A stretch of DNA of 64,000 bases from Marivita sp046592965. GTDB lineage: Bacteria; Pseudomonadota; Alphaproteobacteria; Rhodobacterales; Rhodobacteraceae. Numbering within the stretch: position 1 is the first letter of the stretch; each line of letters opens with the position of its first letter. A program made the translations under genes and the position numbers. Below, piece by piece: positions 17,486 to 25,925 of the stretch. Location of the stretch: contig NZ_JBISBV010000005.1 of assembly GCF_046592965.1 (NCBI RefSeq), positions 186,001-250,000 of the forward strand, in the 5' to 3' direction. The notes under the pieces are model-generated. The model was not told where the DNA came from. It saw only the letters and a program-made list of their open reading frames with translations, and did not search any database.

Positions 17486-18748
17486 ATGAATATCCTGATC
17501 CTTGGCGGCGGCGGGCGTGAACACAGCCTTGCGTGGGCGGTGGTGCAGAACCCCAAATGCGACCGGCTGATCGTCGCTCCGGGAAATGCCGGCATCGCGC
17601 AGATTGCGGATTGTGCAGCGCTCGACATTGAAGACGGCAGCGCGGTGGTCGATTTCGCGCAGGCCCACAGCATCGACTTCGTCATCATCGGTCCCGAAGC
17701 CCCGCTGGCCGCCGGTGTGGCGGATCGTTTGAGTGAAGCGGGTTTTCTGGTGTTCGGACCCTCGGCGGCGGCGGCGAAACTGGAAGCCTCCAAGGCATTC
17801 ACCAAAGAGATATGTGCCGCTGCGAACGCGCCAACCGCAGCGTATGGCCATTTCAGCGATGCCGCTTCGGCCAAGGCGTATGTGCAGGCCCAGGGTGCTC
17901 CCATCGTGATCAAGGCCGACGGTCTGGCGGCAGGCAAAGGCGTGATCATCGCCGAAACCCTGGCCGAGGCCGAGGCGGCCATCGACGACATGTTCGCCGG
18001 AGCCTTTGGCGGTGCCGGGGCCGAGGTGGTGATCGAGGAATTCATGACCGGTGAGGAAGCGTCGTTCTTCGTTCTCTGCGATGGCACCGACGTGCTGCCT
18101 ATCGGCACCGCGCAGGATCACAAGCGTGTCGGCGAGGGCGACACCGGGCCGAACACCGGCGGCATGGGGGCGTATTCGCCCGCGCCGGTTCTGACGGACG
18201 CGATCGCGCAGAAGGCATTGGAGCGGATCATCAAGCCGACGATGGCCGAAATGGCGCGGCGCGGCACGCCTTATAAAGGCGTGCTCTATGCTGGGCTGAT
18301 GATCGAGGATGGCGAGCCACGGCTGGTGGAGTACAACTGCCGCTTTGGTGATCCCGAATGTCAGGTGCTGATGATGCGTCTCGGGGCACAGGCCTTCGAT
18401 CTGATGCACGCCTGCGCCGAGGATCGGCTGGCGGGCGTGCGGGTCAACTGGGCCGACGATCACGCGTTGACCGTGGTTCTTGCCGCCAAGGGGTATCCGG
18501 GAGCCTATGAGAAGGGCACGGTGATCCGGGGTCTCAGGGATTTCTCCGATGACAGCTTTCAGATGATGTTCCACGCTGGCACAACCGAGTCCGGCGGTCA
18601 GATTACTGCCACAGGGGGCCGGGTGCTGAATGCCACGGCACGCGGCGCGACGTTGCAGCAGGCGCGCGATCGCGCCTACGCGCAGGCCGAGAGTGTTGAC
18701 TGGCCGGACGGGTTCTATCGCTCCGACATCGGCTGGCGAGCGCTCTGA
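17486..18748 (+). CDS. purD: Phosphoribosylamine--glycine ligase
   Basis: Second step of de novo purine synthesis: ATP-dependent formation of GAR. 420 aa from MNILILGGGGREHSLAWA. ATP-grasp features: VIKADGLAAGKGVIIA, EEFMTGEEASFFVLCDG, TGPNTGGMGAYSPAP and VEYNCRFGDPECQ. The upstream in-frame ATG at 17252 lies inside the divergent xseA and is rejected. The lysE-like gene begins on the base after the purD stop, so the two are translationally linked. Confidence 0.96.
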   Translation: MNILILGGGGREHSLAWAVVQNPKCDRLIVAPGNAGIAQIADCAALDIEDGSAVVDFAQAHSIDFVIIGPEAPLAAGVADRLSEAGFLVFGPSAAAAKLEASKAFTKEICAAANAPTAAYGHFSDAASAKAYVQAQGAPIVIKADGLAAGKGVIIAETLAEAEAAIDDMFAGAFGGAGAEVVIEEFMTGEEASFFVLCDGTDVLPIGTAQDHKRVGEGDTGPNTGGMGAYSPAPVLTDAIAQKALERIIKPTMAEMARRGTPYKGVLYAGLMIEDGEPRLVEYNCRFGDPECQVLMMRLGAQAFDLMHACAEDRLAGVRVNWADDHALTVVLAAKGYPGAYEKGTVIRGLRDFSDDSFQMMFHAGTTESGGQITATGGRVLNATARGATLQQARDRAYAQAESVDWPDGFYRSDIGWRAL

Positions 18749-19342
18749 ATGGCAACGGCGCTTGCCGGTTTCGCGCTTGGCTTCTCGCTCATCCTCGCCA
18801 TTGGCGCGCAAAACGCCTTTGTGCTGCGGCAGGGTTTGCTGAAATCCCATGTTTTCGCGGTCTGCCTGACCTGCGCGCTGTCGGATGCGCTCTTGATTGC
18901 TGCCGGGGTTGCGGGGTTCGGCGCACTCGCGCAGGCGATTCCGGGTCTGGAACTTGCGATGCGCCTGTTGGGGGCGGCCTTCCTGATCTGGTACGGCGCG
19001 CGGACGTTTCTCAGCGCTTGGCGCGGTGGGCAGGCGATGCAGGCCGGGCAGGCGGCGGGGTCATTGCGCACGGCACTGCTTACTTGCCTCGCGCTGACAT
19101 GGCTCAATCCGCATGTCTATCTCGACACGGTCGTTCTGCTGGGCGCCGTGGCGGCGCAATATGACAACCGGCTGAACTTTGCGCTGGGCGCGATGAGCGC
19201 CAGCTTCGTGTTCTTCTTTGCGCTCGGGTATGGCGCTCGGCTTCTTGCGCCGCTGTTTGCCAAACCAAGGGCGTGGCAGGTCCTCGATGTCGTCATCGGG
19301 CTGGTCATGTGGGCGATCGCTGCCAAACTGCTGCTGATGTAA
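18749..19342 (+). CDS. LysE/ArgO family amino acid exporter
   Basis: 197 aa with about six hydrophobic segments. The N-terminus shows the family signature GFSLILAIGAQNAFVLRQGL, and the middle shows TCLALTWLNPHVYLDTVVL, both as in ArgO/LysE arginine and lysine exporters. It abuts purD with no gap and has no ribosome binding site of its own outside purD. The substrate is inferred from family only. Confidence 0.9.
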   Translation: MATALAGFALGFSLILAIGAQNAFVLRQGLLKSHVFAVCLTCALSDALLIAAGVAGFGALAQAIPGLELAMRLLGAAFLIWYGARTFLSAWRGGQAMQAGQAAGSLRTALLTCLALTWLNPHVYLDTVVLLGAVAAQYDNRLNFALGAMSASFVFFFALGYGARLLAPLFAKPRAWQVLDVVIGLVMWAIAAKLLLM

Positions 19343-19394
19343 ACCGCATGGGCCCGCCCTTGCGTTTCGCACCTACATCCGTTCCAGTGCAGCC

Positions 19395-20312
19395 ATGACA
19401 ACATCCGCCCCACCCGTCACAGCCAGCAACCCGCTCAAGGGCATCCTCTGGATGGTGGTGACGGGCATCTGCTTTGTTGCCGTCACGGCCTTGGTCAAGA
19501 CGTTGGGCGGACGGGTTCCGGCGGCGCAATCCGCGTTTCTGCGCTATCTGATGGGGCTGGTCTTTCTCGCGCCGGTCTGGCGACAATTGACCCAGGTGCG
19601 GCTCACGCCGCGCCAGCAGCGCCTGTTTGCCGGACGCGGGGTCGTGCACACGCTTGGCGTGATCCTGTGGTTTTACGCCATGAGCCGCATCCCCATCGCC
19701 GAGGTCACGGCGATGAATTATCTCAACCCGGTTTATGTCACGATCCTTGCGGTGTTCGTGCTGGGCGAAAAGCTGGCCCTGCGCCGGGCGATGGCTGTTG
19801 TGGCCGCGCTCATCGGGGCGTTGATCATCCTGCGGCCCGGTTTTCGCGAACTTGATCCGGGCCATATCGCGATGCTCGTCACGGCATTGCTGTTCGCGTT
19901 CAGCTATCTGACGACCAAGATCCTGTCCGACGAGGTGCCCGCTACGGTGATCGTCGCGGTGCTCTCGATCACCGTGACGATTGGGCTTGCGCCATTTGCG
20001 GCCGCCGTCTGGGTCGCACCGGGACTGTGGGATATCGCCATTCTCGCCGCTGTTGCCTGTTTCGCAACAGCGGGGCATTTCACCATGACGCTGGCCTTTG
20101 CCGCCGCCCCCGTGACCGTCACCCAGCCGGTCACGTTCCTGCAATTGATCTGGTCCGTCGCCATCGGAGCGCTGTTTTTCAGCGAACCTGTGGACCCTTG
20201 GGTGATCCTTGGCGGCACCGTCATCATGCTTGCCGTGGCCTTTATTACATGGCGCGAAGCGGTGTTGCGGCGGGCGCGCATCACTCCGGTCGTTAACGAA
20301 GCCAAAGGCTGA
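19395..20312 (+). CDS. DMT superfamily transporter (EamA domains)
   Basis: 305 aa with ten predicted spans arranged as two EamA repeats: GILWMVVTGICFVAVTALVK at the start of the first and LVTALLFAFSYLTTKIL at the start of the second. Further signatures are FYAMSRIPIAEVTAMNYLNP and FAAAPVTVTQPVTFLQLIWS. Metabolite exporters and S-adenosylmethionine carriers belong here; the substrate is unknown. 52 bp after the LysE-like gene, same strand. Confidence 0.9.
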   Translation: MTTSAPPVTASNPLKGILWMVVTGICFVAVTALVKTLGGRVPAAQSAFLRYLMGLVFLAPVWRQLTQVRLTPRQQRLFAGRGVVHTLGVILWFYAMSRIPIAEVTAMNYLNPVYVTILAVFVLGEKLALRRAMAVVAALIGALIILRPGFRELDPGHIAMLVTALLFAFSYLTTKILSDEVPATVIVAVLSITVTIGLAPFAAAVWVAPGLWDIAILAAVACFATAGHFTMTLAFAAAPVTVTQPVTFLQLIWSVAIGALFFSEPVDPWVILGGTVIMLAVAFITWREAVLRRARITPVVNEAKG

Positions 20313-20433
20313 ATGCGGAGTCACCTTTTGGCCGCAATCACTGTTTCCATTCCGGCAAAAAACCTCTGTTGTTGCTCATTTCGGCCGTACTCTGCCGCGA
20401 AAAGGTAAACTGGTAACGTACGAGGAGACACCC

Positions 20434-20631
20434 ATGTTTGCTGAAATGAACACACCCACCGATCTCGGTGAATTGCGCCACTTTCTTGTGGCCGAGCGCC
20501 AGAAAACACTGTCGGATACGGAATGGAAATTCCGCCTGCGCGGCTACGGCTTCCACGTCAAGCGCGTCTCGGACGGCGTGATGGTTGCGCGTATTCCGAA
20601 GAACGAAATTCTCGGCTGCGTCAAAATGTAA
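20434..20631 (+). CDS. Small conserved-looking protein, 65 aa, unknown function
   Basis: Starts MFAEMNTPTDLGELRHFLVA after a GAGGAGA ribosome binding site and ends EILGCVKM. Mixed charged composition, no membrane span. It has its own clear terminator immediately after the stop, which supports a real, independently expressed gene. The longer in-frame ORF from 20209 overlaps the EamA gene and is rejected. I recall similar short proteins in Rhodobacteraceae but no named family. Confidence 0.75.
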   Translation: MFAEMNTPTDLGELRHFLVAERQKTLSDTEWKFRLRGYGFHVKRVSDGVMVARIPKNEILGCVKM

Positions 20632-20638
20632 GACGACA

Positions 20639-20665
20639 GGCTGCCGGGACACGGCGGCCTTTTTT
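20639..20665 (+). terminator. Rho-independent terminator after the 65-aa gene
   Basis: Stem GGCTGCCG / CGGCGGCC (8 bp with one G-T pair), loop GGACA, then six T. It starts 8 bp after the stop codon. Confidence 0.85.
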
Positions 20666-20715
20666 GCATCACTTGCGGCTCGCACCGGGCGCGGAGCTTT
20701 GCTATAGCGCGCGCC

Positions 20716-21168
20716 ATGATGAGATATATCGACATTCCGCCGATCTGGCTGTTCGCGGCGCTGTTGCTGGCATGGCTGCAAAAGACATATGCCAGCTTTG
20801 GTCTGAGCTTCGGGCCGGTCTGGGCCGATCTGCTGGGCGGGCTGCTTGTCGGGGCCGGGCTGGTGCTGATGGCGTTGGCGGTTTACGAGATGCGCCGTCA
20901 CCGCACGACGATCATGCCTCATCAAGATGCCTCGGCGCTTGTGACCTCGGGCATCTACTCGCGCAGTCGCAACCCCATCTACGTCGCCGATTCGCTTATT
21001 CTCGCCGGAATGATCCTCTATTGGGACGCCGTGTTGTCGCTCCCGTTGATTCCGATTTTTGTCTGGTGGATCGAAAAGCACTTCATCCTCGCAGAGGAAA
21101 AGCGCCTGCGGCGCAACTTTCGTGCGGATTTTGCCCGATATGAGAAACAAACGCGCCGCTGGCTCTAG
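20716..21168 (+). CDS. Isoprenylcysteine carboxyl methyltransferase/PEMT-like membrane protein
   Basis: 150 aa with three to four hydrophobic segments. The C-terminal half holds the family pattern: VTSGIYSRSRNPIYVAD (SAM-site G-x-Y-x-x-x-R-N-P-x-Y), then EEKRLRRNFRADFARYEKQT (the E-E-x-x-L-x-x-F-x-x-Y-x-x-Y region). Such proteins methylate small lipophilic substrates; the real substrate is not deducible. Start at MMRYIDIPP. Confidence 0.86.
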   Translation: MMRYIDIPPIWLFAALLLAWLQKTYASFGLSFGPVWADLLGGLLVGAGLVLMALAVYEMRRHRTTIMPHQDASALVTSGIYSRSRNPIYVADSLILAGMILYWDAVLSLPLIPIFVWWIEKHFILAEEKRLRRNFRADFARYEKQTRRWL

Positions 21169-21304
21169 CCGTCTGCGACCAACTGTTCTAAACGGACGGC
21201 TGGCAGTGCGCGCTTATTGTGCGTTTTAGGTCAGGACTATAGACCCATCCACGGAAAACATGCCGCTACGGCACGTCGCAACGAAGCATAGGGGGACGGC
21301 TCAG

Positions 21305-22876
21305 GTGAAAATCGGGACGCCAAAAGAAGTGAAGAAGGGCGAGGCACGCGTTGCCATGACCCCGGATTCCGCCCGTCAGCTGCAAAAGCTGGGGTATGAC
21401 TGTATCATCGAAAGCGGCGCGGGTGACGCGGCGGGATATAACGATGCGGCGTATAAGGACGCTGGCGTCGAGATCGCCAAGACCGCAGCGGCGCTTTGGA
21501 CCGCGTCCGACGTGATCGCCAAGGTCGCCCCTCCCACCGATACCGAGGTCAAGCGCACCCGCGACGGGCAGTTGCTGATCTCGTTCTTCTACCCGGCGCA
21601 GAACGAAAAGCTGATGAAGCAGGCCGCCAACAAAGGCGCCAGCGTGATCGCGATGGACATGGTGCCGCGCATTTCGCGCGCCCAGAAGATGGACGCGCTG
21701 TCCTCGATGGCCAATATCGCCGGCTACCGCGCGGTGATCGAGGCCGGCAACAATTTCGGACGGTTCTTCACCGGACAGGTGACTGCCGCCGGCAAGGTGC
21801 CACCCGCCAAGGTTCTGGTGGTCGGTGCAGGCGTGGCCGGTCTTGCCGCGATCGGTACGTCCACCGCCCTTGGTGCCATGACCTACGCGTTTGACGTGCG
21901 CCCCGAAGTGGCCGAGCAGGTCGAATCGATGGGCGCGGAATTCGTCTTTCTCGACTTTGACGAGGAGCAGCAGGACGGCTCTGCCACCGGTGGCTATGCC
22001 GCCGTCTCCAGCCCTGAATTCGCCGCGGCACAACTGGCCAAGTTCCGCGAACTGGCGCCCGAGATGGACATCGTGATCACCACCGCGCTGATCCCCAACC
22101 GCGAGGCACCCGAGCTTTGGACCAAGGATATGGTCGAGAGCATGAAGCCCGGTTCGGTGATCGTTGACCTTGCCGCAGAAAAGGGCGGCAACTGCAAACT
22201 GACCGTGAAGGATGAAAAGATCGTCACCGACAACGGCGTGACGATCATCGGATACACCGATTTCCCGTCGCGTATGGCGACGCAATCGTCCAACCTTTAC
22301 GCCAACAACATCCGCCACATGATGTTCGACCTCACGCCCGACAAGGACGGTCAGGTCAATCACAACATGGAGGATGATGTCATTCGCGGTGCAACCATCG
22401 CCCATGACAACGCCGTGACCTTCCCGCCGCCGCCGCCGAAAATCGCGGCAATTGCGGCCAAGCCGAAGGAAAAGGTCAAGGAACTGACCCCGGAAGAGCG
22501 CCGCGCCAATGAAGTGGCCGCGTTCAAGGCACAGACCAAACAGCAGGTCGGCCTGCTTGCCCTTGGCGGCGCGCTGGTTCTGGCCGTCGGCCTTGTCGCC
22601 CCGGCCAGCTTCATGCAGCACTTCATCGTCTTCGTTCTGTCGGTCTTCATCGGCTTCCAGGTGATCTGGGGCGTCGCGCATTCGCTGCACACGCCACTGA
22701 TGGCGGTGACGAACGCGATCTCCTCGATCATCATCCTCGGAGCGCTGATCCAGATCGGATCGAACTCGTGGCTGATCATGCTGCTGGCCGCGCTGGGCAT
22801 CTTCATGGCCGCGATCAACATTTTCGGCGGCTTTCTCGTCACGCGGCGCATGCTCGCCATGTTCCAGAAATCCTAA
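21305..22876 (+). CDS. pntA: NAD(P) transhydrogenase subunit alpha
   Basis: Proton-translocating transhydrogenase, NADH + NADP+ to NADPH, inner membrane. 523 aa from a GTG (MKIGTPKEVKKGEARVA) preceded by AGGGGG about 9 bases upstream; the ATG at 21260 adds 15 unrelated residues. Domain I carries RVAMTPDSA, the NAD loop VVGAGVAGLAAIGT and a mobile-loop region; the C-terminus has four spans (LLALGGALVLAVGLVAPASF onward), so this is the fused alpha chain of the E. coli type, not the split form of Rhodospirillum. pntB follows after 12 bp. Confidence 0.96.
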   Translation: MKIGTPKEVKKGEARVAMTPDSARQLQKLGYDCIIESGAGDAAGYNDAAYKDAGVEIAKTAAALWTASDVIAKVAPPTDTEVKRTRDGQLLISFFYPAQNEKLMKQAANKGASVIAMDMVPRISRAQKMDALSSMANIAGYRAVIEAGNNFGRFFTGQVTAAGKVPPAKVLVVGAGVAGLAAIGTSTALGAMTYAFDVRPEVAEQVESMGAEFVFLDFDEEQQDGSATGGYAAVSSPEFAAAQLAKFRELAPEMDIVITTALIPNREAPELWTKDMVESMKPGSVIVDLAAEKGGNCKLTVKDEKIVTDNGVTIIGYTDFPSRMATQSSNLYANNIRHMMFDLTPDKDGQVNHNMEDDVIRGATIAHDNAVTFPPPPPKIAAIAAKPKEKVKELTPEERRANEVAAFKAQTKQQVGLLALGGALVLAVGLVAPASFMQHFIVFVLSVFIGFQVIWGVAHSLHTPLMAVTNAISSIIILGALIQIGSNSWLIMLLAALGIFMAAINIFGGFLVTRRMLAMFQKS

Positions 22877-22888
22877 GGAGGCCGCATC

Positions 22889-24385
22889 ATGGAATTCGGA
22901 TTCACCATTGCGGCCTATGCGGTCGCTGCTGTTCTCTTCATCCTGTCGCTGGGCGGGCTGTCCAACCAGGAAAGCGCCAAGCGCGCGGTCTGGTACGGCA
23001 TCGTCGGCATGGCCATCGCGGTTCTGGCCACGATATTCGGGCCGGGGCAGGGGCTTTGGGTTGTCTCGCTGGTGCTGATCGCGCTGGGCGCGGCAGTGGG
23101 CTACCAACTCGCCACGCGCGTGCAAATGACCCAGATGCCCGAGCTTGTGGCCATCATGCACAGCCTCGTCGGCCTGGCTGCGGTGTTTGTCGGCTTCAAC
23201 GCCGATCTGATGATCAACCACATCGCGGGCGTCTATGAAGCCAACGCGCTCATTCTCGGTGCCGTCGGACCTGACGGCTACACGGCCATCGGCCTGCCAA
23301 GGGAAATCTATGACGGCCTGTCCTCCTTCGGAAAGCTGATCGCCAAGAAATCCTCGGTCGAGATCACCATTCTGCGGGTGGAACTGGTGCTTGGCATCTG
23401 GATCGGTGCCGTGACGTTCACCGGCTCGGTGGTTGCCTATGGCAAACTGGCCGGCAAGGTCGACACCTCGGCCAAGAAACTGCCGGGCGGGCACCTCCTC
23501 AACGCCGGCGCTGCGGCGCTGTCGCTGATCCTGGCGCTGATGTATCTCGGCGGCTCCGGAAGCTGGACGTTGATCCTGTTGACGCTTCTGGCCCTGTTTA
23601 TCGGTTACCATCTGATCATGGGGATCGGCGGCGCGGACATGCCGGTCGTGGTCTCCATGCTCAACAGCTATTCCGGCTGGGCTGCTGCGGCCATCGGCTT
23701 CAGCCTCGGCAATGATCTTCTGATCGTGGTCGGTGCGCTGGTCGGCTCCTCGGGTGCGATCCTCAGCTACATCATGTGCAAGGCGATGAACCGGTCGTTC
23801 ATCAGCGTGATCCTTGGGGGCTTTGGCGGCCCCGCGGGCGAACAGATGGCGGTCGAGGGCGAACAGGTTCCCATCGACGCCGACGGCGTGGCGCAAGCGC
23901 TCGACGAGGCCGACAGCATCATCATCATCCCCGGCTACGGCATGGCGGTGGCGCAGGCGCAGCAGAACGTCGCCGAACTCACCCGCCGTCTGCGCGCCAA
24001 GGGCAAATCGGTGCGCTTTGCCATCCACCCCGTCGCGGGCCGCTTGCCCGGTCACATGAACGTGCTGCTGGCCGAGGCGAAGGTGCCCTACGACATCGTG
24101 CTGGAGATGGACGAGATCAACGATGACTTCCCGAACACGGATGTCGCCATCGTCATCGGCTCGAACGACATCGTGAACCCGGCCGCACAGGACGATCCCA
24201 ACAGCCCCATCGCCGGGATGCCGGTCCTCGAAGTGTGGAAGGCCAAGCAGGTCTTCGTCTCCAAGCGGGGGCAGGGCACCGGCTATTCCGGCATCGAGAA
24301 CCCGCTGTTCTTCAAGGACAATACGCGGATGTTCTATGGCGATGCCAAGAAATCGCTGGACGATCTGCTGACCCGGATCGACTAG
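22889..24385 (+). CDS. pntB: NAD(P) transhydrogenase subunit beta
   Basis: 498-aa partner of PntA: about eight or nine membrane spans, then the NADP-binding domain III with IIIIPGYGMAVAQAQ, HPVAGRLPGHMNVLLAEA, DEINDDFPNTDVAIVIG, NDIVNPAAQDDP and the KRGQGTGYSG loop. About 35 residues longer than E. coli PntB, the difference lying in a loop around residues 125-165 (GAVGPDGYTAIGLPREIYDG). Ribosome binding site AAGGAGG. The two genes form an operon ended by a strong terminator. Confidence 0.96.
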   Translation: MEFGFTIAAYAVAAVLFILSLGGLSNQESAKRAVWYGIVGMAIAVLATIFGPGQGLWVVSLVLIALGAAVGYQLATRVQMTQMPELVAIMHSLVGLAAVFVGFNADLMINHIAGVYEANALILGAVGPDGYTAIGLPREIYDGLSSFGKLIAKKSSVEITILRVELVLGIWIGAVTFTGSVVAYGKLAGKVDTSAKKLPGGHLLNAGAAALSLILALMYLGGSGSWTLILLTLLALFIGYHLIMGIGGADMPVVVSMLNSYSGWAAAAIGFSLGNDLLIVVGALVGSSGAILSYIMCKAMNRSFISVILGGFGGPAGEQMAVEGEQVPIDADGVAQALDEADSIIIIPGYGMAVAQAQQNVAELTRRLRAKGKSVRFAIHPVAGRLPGHMNVLLAEAKVPYDIVLEMDEINDDFPNTDVAIVIGSNDIVNPAAQDDPNSPIAGMPVLEVWKAKQVFVSKRGQGTGYSGIENPLFFKDNTRMFYGDAKKSLDDLLTRID

Positions 24386-24403
24386 GACGCACCCACATCC
24401 TGC

Positions 24404-24434
24404 AAAGCCCCGGCCTTGTGCCGGGGCTTTTTTT
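24404..24434 (+). terminator. Rho-independent terminator of pntAB
   Basis: Perfect 11-bp stem AAAGCCCCGGC / GCCGGGGCTTT, loop CTTGT, followed by further T. It lies 18 bp after the pntB stop. Confidence 0.93.
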
Positions 24435-24563
24435 GTTGGCGCTGCATGCTGGTTCCCAAGTCTGCATACCAATGTGCACAACTAACATTCTGATAACAAA
24501 CCAACTTTTTCTTTACTTGGCGCGGTCGCGCCCGTATTCCGGCGCAAAGCCCGGAGTGCGCCG

Positions 24564-25862
24564 ATGTCGCCCATTCAAGATCACCCGTTGCGATACGCCC
24601 TGTCCAACGAACTGCACGCGCGGCCCTTCCCGTCGCTTGAGGCTCCCTGTCGCGCCGTCTACCTCGCGGTCAAGCAACCCAAATCCGCCGCCGCACGCGA
24701 CAAATCCCGCGATCTCGATCACCTCAAGGCGCTGCTTGACCGCTATGGCACCGCGCATCCGCAACCCGGCGCCACGCATTTTTCAGGCCGCATCGGGCAG
24801 CACGTTCTCAAATGGGAACAGCATACCGAATTCGTCACCTACACCGTTTTCATCAATGGTCTGTCGAGCCGTCCCTTCGACCCCGCCGACATGGACATCT
24901 TCCCAGAAAACTGGCTGGCGAGCGCACCCGGCGTGCGCATTACCTCGGCCCTGATCCGGGTCGAGGATCGCCCGGACGAGGCGCGCATTGCACACAACCT
25001 TTCCGACTGGTTCGTTCCAGAAAGCCTTGCCGTCAGCCGGGTGCTCGATGACGAGGCCATCGTGGCGGGCGATTTCCGCATCGACCCGGCGGGCCACCTG
25101 CGCTTTGGCGTCTTCGTCAATCCCGGCATCGGCCGCCGCCGGGTGGGGCGCATCGTGCAGCGCCTGTGCGAAATCGAAACCTACAAGACCATGTCGATGC
25201 TCGGCTTCACTAAGGTACGTGAAATCGGCCCCCGCATGGGCGAGATCGACAACGAACTGACCCGGCTGATGGCCGCCATGACAAATGGGGACGGGCAGGA
25301 GGAAGACCGCCTGAAAGCGCTGCTGTCCGTTTCGGCGGAACTGGAATCGCTCTCCGCACAAACCTCGTTCCGCTTCGGGGCCACCGGTGCCTATGAAGCC
25401 ATCGTCGCGCAACGCGTTTCTGTGCTGCGCGAGACCCGCTTCGAGGGTCGCCAGACCTTCGCCGAATTCATGACCCGACGCTACGATCCCGCGATGCGCA
25501 CGGTCAAATCCGCCGAAAACCGGCTCTCGGCCATGGCCGCGCGGGCGGTGCGCGCCGGCGATCTTTTGCGCACGCGGGTCGAGGTCGCGCGCTCCGCGCA
25601 GAACCAACAGCTGCTTGAAGGCATGAACCAACGCGCCGACCTGCAATTGCGCCTGCAAAAAACCGTCGAAGGTCTGTCGGTCGTGGCGATCAGCTACTAT
25701 GCGGTGTCTCTGGTGGGCTATCTGCTCTACCCGATCGCCGAACCCATCGGTGTCAGCAAGGGCACACTCACGGCGCTGGTGACGCTGCCGGTCGTCGGTT
25801 TGGTCTGGCTCGCCATGCACCGCATCCGTCGCAGCGTCGAAGCAAGCGGACCGGAAACCTGA
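24564..25862 (+). CDS. DUF3422 family membrane protein
   Basis: 432 aa. The N-terminus HPLRYALSNELHARPFPSLE is the family's signature. A soluble part of about 350 residues with helical, possibly coiled segments is followed by two spans near the C-terminus (VVAISYYAVSLVGYLLYPI and LTALVTLPVVGLVWLAMHR). The function of the family is unknown. It is isolated between the pntAB terminator and the convergent ppx, with a copy of the dispersed repeat at its 3' end. Confidence 0.88.
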   Translation: MSPIQDHPLRYALSNELHARPFPSLEAPCRAVYLAVKQPKSAAARDKSRDLDHLKALLDRYGTAHPQPGATHFSGRIGQHVLKWEQHTEFVTYTVFINGLSSRPFDPADMDIFPENWLASAPGVRITSALIRVEDRPDEARIAHNLSDWFVPESLAVSRVLDDEAIVAGDFRIDPAGHLRFGVFVNPGIGRRRVGRIVQRLCEIETYKTMSMLGFTKVREIGPRMGEIDNELTRLMAAMTNGDGQEEDRLKALLSVSAELESLSAQTSFRFGATGAYEAIVAQRVSVLRETRFEGRQTFAEFMTRRYDPAMRTVKSAENRLSAMAARAVRAGDLLRTRVEVARSAQNQQLLEGMNQRADLQLRLQKTVEGLSVVAISYYAVSLVGYLLYPIAEPIGVSKGTLTALVTLPVVGLVWLAMHRIRRSVEASGPET

Positions 25863-25876
25863 ACCGGCCTCTCTGG

Positions 25877-25925
25877 TTTCAAAATACCTCGGGGGAGCGC
25901 GCACCGCGCGCGGGGGCGGAGCCCC
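25877..25925. repeat. Dispersed intergenic repeat, copy 2
   Basis: TTTCAAAATACCTCGGGGG core, followed by a GCGCGC-rich hairpin (GCGCGCACCGCGCGC) and GGGGCGGAGCCCC. It lies in the convergent gap between DUF3422 and ppx and reaches the ppx stop codon. Confidence 0.75.

Noticed and set aside
17225..18850. 541-codon minus-strand frame opposite purD
   Set aside because: Overlaps purD completely and enters xseA; no motif support.
21266..24481. 1071-codon open frame on the minus strand across pntA-pntB
   Set aside because: It is the mirror frame of two certain genes in high-GC DNA; the translation is rich in His, Arg, Asp and Gly, with no family motif and no start signals.
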